The translations under genes were made by a program, and so were the position numbers. Below the pieces are notes generated by a model that made no database searches, was not told the DNA's origin, and was given only the letters and a program-made list of their open reading frames with translations. DNA of 64,000 nucleotides from assembly GCA_014529385.2 (NCBI GenBank), contig CM043968.1:2448501-2512500 (forward strand), given 5' to 3'. This DNA comes from Adiantum capillus-veneris (taxonomy: Eukaryota; Streptophyta; Polypodiopsida; Polypodiales; Pteridaceae). Below, piece by piece: positions 1 to 9,110 of the stretch (position 1 is the stretch's first letter; every line of letters begins with the position of its first letter).

Positions 1-1770
1 TATACCTTTTGACTCACAAAAGTCCTGAAAGGCCTTTGAAACATACTCTCCACCATTGTTAGTGCGTAAGCATTTAAGCTTCTTGCCACTCTGATTCTCC
101 ACAAGTGTCACAAACGTTTTGAAAACACTAAACGCTTCATCCTTGTGCTTGAGAAAGTAAACCCATACTTTCCTCGAGTAATCATCTATAAATGTCATAA
201 AGTAAGAAGCTCCCCCTAGAGATAGGTTAGGCATAGGTCCACACAAATCACTATGAACAAGTGCCAACTGTGTATCTCTTCTACTGCTTCTATGCTTATG
301 TGGCTGCTGTGTTTGCTTACCATACAGACAATGTTCACAGAATTCAAAATCATTAAATGAAAAGCCAGGCAAATTACCAGAACGAGACAAGATTTCCATT
401 CCCTTCTTGGACATATGTCCTAACCGGCTATGCCACAAAGAAACATTCGGCTGCTCGGTTACATTGATTACATTTTTAGAGACATTTGATACATAAATCA
501 TGTAAAGTCCTCTAGACTTTACTCCATGTGCTACTGTCATAGAACCCTTGGATATCTTCTAGATGTTCTGTCCAAAAATGGTGACGTAGCCAGCATCATC
601 AAGTAAACCTGTGCTGATCAAGCTCTTTGTAATTGCGGGAACATGTCTCACATTCTTCAGTGTGAAAGAAGAGCCATTCTGAAACTTCAATTGAACATCT
701 CCAACACCTAAGATCTCACATGTCTTCCCATTGCCTAGCCGAACATGATCTTTAGTGGTCACATAAGAGGTAAACCACTCCTTGTTTGGAGACACATGAA
801 GTGATGCCCCTGAGTCTATAATCCAGTCACTCAGTGCATTTCCATCAGATGCTGTAAGAAGAGCTGAGTCCATTGTATTCTTCAAGAAGTAGATGTCTCC
901 TGACACTAGACTGTCATCCTCTGCAACAGTGTTTGTCACATTTATTTCTTGAATCTTCACTGAGGACTTGTTTTTCTCACCATGGTCTTCAGCTTTCTCT
1001 TTGCCTTTTTCTGCTTTCCATTCTCTGCAGTCTCTTTTCATGTGACCCTTCTTGCCACAATGGTAGCATTCTATGTCACTCTTGCCTTTAGCACTGCGGG
1101 ACTTGCTGCGAGATTGATTCCTCTTTCCACCTTTGTACTTTTCTTTGGTCCTTCCCCTGACAACTAAGGCTGTTCCTTTGCCTTTGTCCATTGTCTTTCT
1201 ATTGGTTTCTTCAGTAAGCAGACTTCCTTCTACACCTACTATGTTCAAACCATCTAGAGGTGCAGAATTACTCAAAGCTGTGCGAAAAGTGTCCCAATTT
1301 TTTGGCAATGTGATCAATAGGAACATAGCTCTAACAGGTTCATCAAACTTGACACCTTGAGCTGACAACTGACTGTAGATTGTGTTGAATTCATTCAGAT
1401 GATTGGACATAGGTGTCCCTTCTTTCATCTTCAAGTCAACAAGCTTCTTAAGCTAGTATACCTGTGAAGCTGCACTCTGCTTCTCATAAAGATCACTCAG
1501 ATTTAACCATGCTTGATAAGCCGACATCTCGTCTGCTACATTGAAGTAAATGCTTTCTGCCAAAGTCAGCATAATGGTAGAAAGTGCCAATTCATCCATT
1601 TCGTTCCATTCATCTTCGTCCATATCTTCTGGTTTTATCCCCTTGAGCTTTATAGGTTTTATCTGCTTCTTTTGTACCAACACGTGCCAAAACTGCTTCT
1701 TCCACAATGGGAAATTGGTTCCATCCAGCTTCTTGATATTGTAAAGAGCAGTGTCCTGTGATCCAGCCAT
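1..1770 (-). pseudogene. Copia A Gag-protease-integrase polyprotein, partial, with two in-frame stops
   Basis: The start is the ATG at 1770, beginning MAGSQDTALYNIKKLDG, a usual copia Gag opening. The frame has a TAG at 1453-1455 and then continues through the rest of Gag. A zinc knuckle C-x2-C-x4-H-x4-C lies at 1027-1068 and is followed by the protease motif IIDSGASLHV near 810-840. A second TAG is at 559-561. The same frame then reads the HHCC integrase zinc finger (LWHSRLGH ... CEHC) and the first catalytic Asp in HSDLCGP. The second catalytic site reads TNNGGEY where the family has an Asp before NGGEY (codon 58-60 is AAC). No frameshift is needed anywhere. The polyprotein would make virus-like particles and integrate element cDNA; this copy could do neither. 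Confidence 0.92.
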
Positions 1771-2852
1771 AGCTACGCTTTACAGTGGTTTACTTTCTTG
1801 GGAAAAATTCGGTAGAGTTTCCCCTGTAAACTGACCTCTGAACCAATATCAACCTGTCAAATGAACCAAGAAAGCTTCAGATTCTCCATAAATTTTGGCA
1901 GAGTCTCCTTTGTAAAATGGCTCTGGTGTACTCAAAAACAGACCAATAAACAGCTCAAAAAACACTGTCTCTCTGACAGTGTAAGCTGCGGGTAAACCTG
2001 TCCTGCACTTGTACTGTCTCTCACTGTCGTGTCACTGTCCTATAAGCATAGACTGCGACAATGCCTCAACAGCAGTAAAGCAAAGATGCAATCCCAACTG
2101 TCTAACTCACAGTCAATACATCCTAGCTGCCTATCTAAGGGTGCTCGAGGGATCGCTCCAAGACCTGTATCACCGAAAGGATCTCAACATTCGAGAATCC
2201 CCCAGCTCAATAAAACCTCACTCGACCCTCAACAAAGGCTGCAATAAATCTGACAGTACATAGACTTCCCACAAAGTCATACATCCACAAATTTCCCACT
2301 GTATGCTGTAACTGCTGCGGCGGTTGTTTGCTGCGTGACTCACAGCCAGCAAACCCTCAACAGACATACATCATCTCTGACAATACATCCCATGTGGAAG
2401 TACCTCCAATGTCAGGATGAAATCTGGAATATCAAGCAGCAAACACAAGCTACCTGATGAACTAGTGGATGTCGCCTACAGTCTGTGTGTAGATGCGCCC
2501 GTGTCGTATGTCACACGCCTCCAAGAACTATGAGCCGTCCTTCGATGTGTAGACAGCCACAAATCAACACTTTGGGAGTGTCGATATCCTCAGCACCTTC
2601 AGTCGTAGGCCGAAAACCCCAAATTTGCAGAGTTGGATCTGCACCCGTCGAGACCACGTAGTCGAAAATGGCCTGCGCAGACCTTTGTCGAAGCCGAACG
2701 GTGGCCGAGATGACCTCAGAATGAAATTCTGAGAACACCGAGCCCTTCGTGCTCACCCACAAGATTTGGGGCCGTGTCTTCGCCTGTCGAATTTCACTCC
2801 AATCTGAGCTGGTGACTCTAGCCTCCTGCAGTGCTGCCCCGAGCCTCGATCT
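1771..2852 (-). other. Copia A untranslated leader between primer site and gag
   Basis: About 1.1 kb with no recognisable gene. An 83-codon open frame at 2511-2762 (minus) lies close to the primer site. It has no known domain and I treat it as leader, although a conserved short leader ORF cannot be excluded. Confidence 0.6.
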
Positions 2853-2866
2853 GAGCTCTGATACCA
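2853..2866 (-). other. Copia A primer-binding site (tRNA-iMet)
   Basis: The minus strand reads TGGTATCAGAGCTC. The first 12 bases complement the 3' end of plant initiator methionine tRNA. It starts 2 nt after the LTR end, the standard arrangement for copia elements. Confidence 0.9.
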
Positions 2867-2868
2867 GT

Positions 2869-3074
2869 TGAAGGAGTACGAGCGGAAGTGCGACGTGAGA
2901 GAGAGTGCGAGAAGAAGAGCACGACGATATGGTGAACTCGCTCTACTGTAATGTGTAGAGCATAGTGAGTTCTTATTAGGTTTTTACAAAAGAATATGTG
3001 TACATACCTGGCGGCCCGCCCACTTACCTGGGCGACCACATGTTGGGCTTTATACCCCAACATGTATGTCAACA
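2869..3074 (-). repeat. Copia A 5' LTR (about 206 bp)
   Basis: On the minus strand it opens TGTTGACATACATGTTGGGG and closes CTCCTTCA just before the primer site. A TATA-like TATAAA lies about 20 bp from the start (plus 3049-3054). The partner LTR is outside the window, so the outer boundary rests on the TG start alone. Confidence 0.75.
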
Positions 3075-4992
3075 AATCTCTTCACAGGATCAAAGTTATG
3101 AGAAGCTTGTCGAGTGTTAAGGAGTCAAAGGAAAAAGAGATGCATCAGACAATATTTAAAGCCGCCTCTCTCGACACTTATAAAGCAGAGCAACACAACA
3201 AAGAAAATGACTGTCTCATACAGGGTGCACATCTTGATAAGAAGCCGCAACAAGAGGGAGGCAGGCCTTGCTCTCTCTTGCAGAGCATATGCTGCCCAGA
3301 GAAGTGAGAGATGTGGTGAGTGTAGAGTCAAAGTTTCTTTCTAGCAACGAGAGCCGAGGTAAAATGGTCTCAAAGGATCAGAATCCTGCTGATGGAAGGT
3401 GTAATGACTTAGTTTTCTTTGATGATCTCTTATCGGAGGCAGGCGATGTCCCTCCTATGTCACCTCGGGCTGATGCATGCATATCTAGCGAGGTCAACTT
3501 TGATGATTTGGAGAAAATGCTCAATGAAGATAAGCCTCTTGCTCAAATGAATGGCTCTCTCATAGTTCATGATGTGAATGCAGATACTAGTAATGTGTAC
3601 AAAGACTTTTTGTGCCTCTTTGTAGGGATATATGCTCTTGATAGTCTTTTAGAGGCCCAAGTGGCTACCACGTACTCTCATAAGGATAGTACACATATGA
3701 TGGAGTGTAGTTAGGAACTTGATGATTCCCTTATAGGTTTTTGTGCTCATGATAACAAAGATGAAACTTTTGAGCTTGCCATATGCACTGCTAGTGAGGC
3801 CTTATATCGAGGTTTGACCATTTTTCATGCGAAGTGAAGATATGTCCAGCTTGTTTGGGATCCAGGTGGGAGCCTCTGTCCAAGTTGGAAGGCTAGGATT
3901 TTTCCATTTGATCGAGGTAAAGCTCCTTGTTGAGTATATAGTAGGTGGAGGCAGTAGAGGGAGTGATCTCACAGTGAACTACAATGTATATATGGTTCTT
4001 TTCACGCTTTCAAAGCTTTCGGCATGCTATACAGGTTTCTTGGTGGCGTGTTTGCAGAGCTCACCAGTAAAACTTGAGTCGAGCATGAATGATCAACTAG
4101 AGGGACGTTGGGCAAAGATGATGGATTCCAAGATTTCCCTTTGTCAGTGCATCCATGAACTGGTCAACCCAATAACATGCTACATATGTAATGCCTATGC
4201 AGGTATAAAAGTAGCTTCAAGGTGCATCCGATTGGAAGATTCAAAGGTTTAGCATGCTCGGAACGGTTCTTGGAGTGCTAAAGATGGTAGTCGGGCAGAT
4301 CATTTTTAGCCTACGATCGAGCGAGTTTCCAAGTTGGTGATGCTTCCATCGAGGGCTCTCTCCTCTTCTAAAGCTCGAACCTTAAGCACATTTACAGTGT
4401 ATGGTGAATTATAGAGAGTGCTCAAAGTTAATTTCGCATAAGCCTTTCAAAATAGCATCCCGATTGGGGCTCCAAGGTTTAGATCATGTGCTTGGTCTCC
4501 TCCAAAGATGACTGCCAGTTCAAAATCAGCTAGTGCGTTCCGATTTGAAGTCTCGGAAAGTCCCATGTGAATACTTCACCTACTGGCATACTTTTTACAA
4601 AATTGCAATAGTTCAAAGATGCCTCCTCATCTTTCCCTCTGACGATGCAGCAATGACGCACGCTTGCGATACAACAGTGACTACTCTCACAGACGGAAGG
4701 CAAAGAGAATCGGCGCGACCACTGTCGCGGTGAGAGAAGAGAGAGAGCAAGCAACAGGGGACATAGAGAATCGCTGCGCAACGAGAGAAAGAGAGAGAAT
4801 GGGCCTTGCAAAAACTCGCTCAGACACAGAGATGAAGGGGCCTTGCAGCAACTCGCTCGGACACAGAGAGAAGGGAGAGAGAAAGAAATCTGTGATAGCT
4901 GTTTGATTCTCCTACATCTCCCCGCAGCCCTATCTGGCGGGCACACACACCGCAAGCTACCATCCTGCAACACGAGAGAGAGAGAGAGAGAG
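3075..4992. other. Unassigned region with degenerate repeats
   Basis: No recognisable gene. Three loosely similar stretches (around 4224, 4453 and 4535) share a pattern like GCATCCGATTGG...CAAAGGTTTAG...CATG, as in decayed retrotransposon untranslated sequence. From about 4730 to 4992 the sequence is rich in GAGA and ends in a (GA)n run that abuts the LINE tail. Confidence 0.4.
3268..3714 (+). CDS. Unrecognised 148-codon open frame, doubtful
   Basis: The frame opens at 3268 and ends at TAG 3712-3714. The product is acidic in its middle part (FFDDLLSEAG, NFDDLEKMLNEDK) and has no transmembrane segment or motif I recognise. A second unrelated open frame follows at 3827-4252. Neither has codon or neighbour evidence for being a gene. 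They may be relics of a retrotransposon ORF, or chance. Confidence 0.15.
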   Translation: MLSLAEHMLPREVRDVVSVESKFLSSNESRGKMVSKDQNPADGRCNDLVFFDDLLSEAGDVPPMSPRADACISSEVNFDDLEKMLNEDKPLAQMNGSLIVHDVNADTSNVYKDFLCLFVGIYALDSLLEAQVATTYSHKDSTHMMECS

Positions 4993-7459
4993 AAATGAAA
5001 TGAAATGTTATATTAACGTCTTCAAAAGGCCATTGTGACCTATTAGACCAGAAAGTTACAAGGTGGTGGATCCCATACAAAGTCACAGTAACAAAATAAC
5101 CTAATCAACAATACAAAACAAAGATATATATTATGGGATTCTAGATTGGTCGATGTGAGCTAAAGCCGAAAACTAAGCAAAAATGGGCGGCTAGTTGGGA
5201 TAGCTAAATCACAAAAGATCTAGCATCGGTCGTTGGCGAATCTCATCAATTTCCTCCATGGTTAGTAGTCTGATCGGGCGTCGTGCATGCCTGGCCAGCG
5301 TGTTCTGAATCTTTTGACGTGGCCTTCGCCGATGTTGTGTAGTCCTGTGCAGTCGTGGGCGCGTGGATTTCCCTAGTTCAATCGCTCGGTCAATCATTGT
5401 GCCTCTGGTGTGAGACGGGGGGGGAGCTCTGTTGTGGGAGTGGCTCTTGCGGCTGTCCCGTGTCTGCTATGAAGAAGTCTGTAATCCGTCTTTGAGACTG
5501 GTTAGCCTCGCCATTCATCAGGCTCTCTCTGTGTCTGCGCAGCTCGAGCAAGAACAAACCCAGGCATCTTTGATCTTCGTATCCCATTACTCTTCAGAGT
5601 GTCCAAAACCCTCTCTGAACAAGCAATGGAAGCGGCCTCGTATCTCATAGTAGACGGGGCAGCAGCATGTATAATGCAGCTCTGTCTCAGGTTCCATGTT
5701 ACACAAGGGGCATGTCCTGGCCTCTGCTGGTACTCCATTGTATCTCCCGGTTTCAATCCGCAGCTAGTGAGACGATGTGCGTAACTGGCCAATAGCCCAC
5801 CGTATCCCATGAGATAGGTGGGTATCCATGTATCTGGGTCTCATCACAAAACCATCTTCCGTAAGCTGGAGAAGGTGGTCTCTGTAGAAAGCCATCTTCG
5901 TGCCCAGTTCTTGTGCTGGTTGTATCCATGTCCTCTTGGTGTCTAGCTGGGTCAGGTCTTGGCGAATGAGCTTGGTGATCTCCGACTGTGTAAGAATGAG
6001 AGATGGTGCATCCAATGAGTACTGGAATGGTGGCAGCCTATCTATGCTGAACCCATGCGCCTGAAACCATGATGTCATCTCCCCATACCAGCATGGTGTA
6101 TCTCCTTGTATGGCTAACTGTCGAGAGGACTCAAGTGCTATGCGAGCATATTTGTCTCTGGGAAGTTCCCATGTGTGGTTTATGAAGGAGACTGATTTGG
6201 TGAGCGCCTCTACCACTAGTGGGGGGGCCGCCAGCTCTGCTCGGATAATGGCCCGTGGTATAGATGCCTTGGCTCTAATGAGCCGCGAGATCATAGAGAC
6301 GAGAGGTTTCTCCATGTTCCCCCATCCGTCTGTGCGACCCGGCCTCCCGTGGTGATCCAATGAAGGTCCCCATATCTCAGCCCCATAGAGCAATGCTGAG
6401 GCCACCAAGGTGTCAAAGAGCCAGAGCTTCATCCGGGGTTCCTGAAACTGAACCTGCGAACACATCCTCTCCAATCTACCCAATGCTGCGTGGGCTCTAG
6501 TCAGTCTGGTCTCTGCTGCTCTTCTAAGTGAGAATGTGGGTCCAGTAAAAACCACTCCAAGGTAAGTGTAAGCGTCTGTGTACTCCACAGTCTCCTGGCC
6601 GTATGTGAATGTAGGTGCTGATCTCCAGATCCACTGTGGGGTGGTAGTAAACACCATAACCTTGGTTTTACCAAGGTTGACAGACAAACCATTTTCGTGG
6701 GCAAACGTATGCAAAGCATCCAATTGGCGTTGCATTCCCTCTGGGGATTCGGAGATCAACACAATATCGTCCGCATATAACAAAAGTGGAATCCATGTCC
6801 CTGCCAACTGTGCACCTTTATCCCTGTCCCTGGCAATGTAGTCAGAAACCTCATCCACATACATACCGAAAAGAGTAGGAGAGAGTGGGCAACCCTGCTT
6901 CACCCCAATAGTGGAGTGAACCGGTATTGAGAGTCCCTCCGGGGTGTGTACATGCCCTACTATTGATGTGTATAATGCCATGATCCCCCAAATGAGCTCT
7001 GTGGGTACTCCCATTTCCTGTAATCTGCGCATCAATCTAGCTCTGGGTACTGTGTCAAAAGCTTTGCGGAAGTCCACAAAGCTACAGTAGATCCGTCTCC
7101 CATGAGATCCTTCTTCCTCGATGATGGCCCTGAGTGTCAAGATGTGGTCAAGAGTAGAGAAGCCTCTCTTGAACCCTGCCTGCCCAGTTGCCTGCAATCC
7201 TTCCCTCTTTGCCTATCTACTTAGCTGTTGCTCAAGAATGGATGCATACAGTCTTGCCAGTGTGTGCCCAATCATAATAGTGCAATAGTTCCTAGGCTCC
7301 ATGGGGTCTCTTGATTTGAAGATAGGTACGATCGTAGATAGGCTCCAAGTGTCCGGTAGGCCCTCACACATGGCACGGTTAAACATAACTACTAGAAGCT
7401 TTGATAGTAAGTCTTTGGCATGCATGAAATGCTCAGCGACTAGGCAACATCTAGAAGGG
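4993..7459 (-). mobile_element. Non-LTR retrotransposon (LINE), 5'-truncated and decayed
   Basis: The minus strand carries the C-terminal part of a LINE ORF2: reverse transcriptase, a Cys/His motif and a basic tail. The element ends in a short ATTTC repeat (plus 4993-5007) next to a GA run instead of poly(A). No endonuclease domain or ORF1 remains: coding sequence stops at the microsatellite at 7464. This is the usual outcome of incomplete target-primed reverse transcription, or of later microsatellite expansion. Confidence 0.88.
5209..7459 (-). pseudogene. LINE ORF2 reverse transcriptase relic
   Basis: The longest open part (5764-7197) contains the fingers motif AGFKRGFSTLDHIL, VDFRKAFDTVP (first catalytic Asp), QGCPLSPTLFG and LLLYADDIVLIS, with the YADD box at 6766-6777. 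A TAG at 7213-ish separates it from the upstream RT segment (IVPIFKSRDPMEPRNY). After a TAG at 5764-5766 the same frame continues into a C-terminal Cys/His motif with CPLC at 5701-5712. A frameshift near 5590, then another in a run of G at about 5410-5420, lead into a basic tail ending at 5209. The enzyme would copy LINE RNA at nicked DNA. With at least two stops and two frameshifts this copy is dead. The sequence differs from common plant L1 and RTE reverse transcriptases. Confidence 0.9.
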
Positions 7460-7463
7460 AAAG

Positions 7464-7551
<88 letters not shown>
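7464..7551. repeat. (GT)n(GA)n microsatellite
   Basis: A GT run at 7464-7479 passes directly into a GA run to 7551. It marks the 5' truncation point of the LINE. Confidence 0.98.
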
Positions 7552-7553
<2 letters not shown>

Positions 7554-8216
7554 CCACCCTTCCCTTTCTAGTTCCACTAATCACCTTCTCTTTTGCTCCT
7601 ATCTACCTCTCTCCCTTCCCTTTTCTAGCTCCAACTAATGAGCCATTTTTTTTATTTTCTAGGATTGGGTACCCCATACCTTGCACTTCAACAATTCTTG
7701 GAGGTGGAGCCAGTGGACGGGATGATGTAACTGTGCTTGCCGATCCTTTGGTCAATGTGGTCTCCTTATCGAAGTTTGAAGGTGGACAAGGAAGCCTTGG
7801 TGGGAACTGGCCCTTTGCTTGTTATTTTAAGGAGTGGTTTTTAAAAAAAAAAAAAAAAAAAATAATAAAAAATATATATATATATATATATACAAACTCT
7901 GCAGGGAAATGGCGTGCACGTGGGCCGCCAGCAAGAAAAGAAGGCGGTGTGTGTGTGTGAGAGAGAGAGGGGCGGCGCAGTGCTGAGCATGGAGGCCATG
8001 CTGAGAAGGCTCCCACTTGCACAACCCTATAAAAGGAGGGAGCGCCAGGAGTTTGTAAGGGCAGTAGGAGGCCGCCATTCGGAGCAATTTTGGAGGGAGC
8101 CCAATAGAGGGAGATTGGATATGAGCTGCAAACAGGAAAGAGGAAAACCATCTGACGAGCTCAGTAGGGATCCCTCAAGGGCGCACTGTAGAAGCTTTAA
8201 GGGGGAACACTGCAGG
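7552..8216 (+). other. Host sequence left of copia G; exon-like segment and A/TA tract
   Basis: A pyrimidine-rich stretch ending TTTTCTAG at about 7662 looks like a plant 3' splice site. It is followed by about 160 bp open in one frame (LGGGASGRDDVTVLADPL near 7699-7750), then A18 and a TA repeat at 7842-7892. I do not recognise the product. From 7893 the sequence is GC-richer, has a TATA-like CTATAAAAGG at about 8028, and resumes after copia G at 13543. Confidence 0.4.
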
Positions 8217-8359
8217 TGTTGGAGCTATATATGGATCACTCTACTCAACTTGGTCTCACCTATATATTTGTATCTTGTCCTCAATATGAATCAATCTTTG
8301 GGAGCGTATATGGTGTGTCTCTTGTCTCGTCTCTCTCTCTTTCTCTATACATCTCAACA
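8217..8359 (+). repeat. Copia G 5' LTR (143 bp)
   Basis: TG...CA ends and near identity to 13395-13537. It contains two TATATAT-type motifs near its start (8224, 8264) and a CT-rich 3' end. It is very short for a plant copia LTR. Confidence 0.97.
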
Positions 8360-8371
8360 TGGTATCAGAGC
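8360..8371 (+). other. Copia G primer-binding site (tRNA-iMet)
   Basis: TGGTATCAGAGC immediately follows the LTR with no spacer. Confidence 0.96.
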
Positions 8372-9110
8372 GGTAACGATCACGCGCCGATTCAATTCAT
8401 GGTGACAAAACAGTATGTGTATGCGACTCGCATGTAAGATTCAAAATTGCTACAAATTTTATTTTTGAGCGTTGATTCTTGTTAACTGTGGTTGTTTTGT
8501 GTTAAGAAGAATATGATTAGTGTTTTGTGTGGTGTTTATTGCTAATCAATCTAATCATTGATTACGTTTTCTTGTTGATGACACCCTAAACTTCATCTCA
8601 ATTTTTGGGGGTCTTCTGCTCAAAATTTGGAGAAACGGGAAAAGTTTTGCACTTTTCATCCAAAACTTGTTCGTCTCCTCGAGCTCTTTGATTTGAGTTC
8701 TAGGTTTGCATCAATCGGAGTTCGCAGTAGAAAGTTATGCTATTTTTACTGCTATTGAGCTTGATGCAGCTTTCTTCGTCGTACTTCTTCATGAAGCGTC
8801 CGCGATCGTTTTTCTAATTTTGGCGTTAGCTTTTTTGAGAAAATTTAGCTTTTTGCTATTCATGTTGTGGCCGTCAATCTTGCGTCTCACACCACTCTAT
8901 TTTGAGGACTCTTTTATTATTAACGTCTCCTTTACCCTGCCTTTTTTGGGTGACGTCTCTCATATCTTTGGACGTTCCTTGAGCATCCTTCTTGCGTTTA
9001 TCGTTGACAAAACGCAGTTCTCATATTTCTCTTATTCTCAATTGCGGCCTTCACCATATATGATGTGTAGATTCTGCGATCTTATCTTATACATCTTCTC
9101 GCAACAAGAT

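Larger units (their letters stand above)
1..3074 (-). mobile_element. Ty1/copia retrotransposon A (partial, cut by left edge)
   Basis: Read on the minus strand the order is 5' LTR, a primer-binding site for tRNA-iMet, a leader of about 1.1 kb, then gag, protease and the first part of integrase. This protease-integrase order is diagnostic of Ty1/copia. Reverse transcriptase, RNase H and the 3' LTR must lie left of the window. The reading frame is kept throughout, with only two stop codons and one catalytic substitution, so the copy is defective but not ancient. Confidence 0.93.

Noticed and set aside
4530-4973. 147-codon Cys/Leu-rich minus-strand frame
   Set aside because: It translates GAGA-rich low-complexity sequence and has no motif or conserved neighbour.
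8706-9110. Upstream extension of the copia G Gag frame
   Set aside because: The first 135 codons are hydrophobic and unlike Gag. The Gag similarity begins at ATG 9111, so this is treated as leader that happens to be open.
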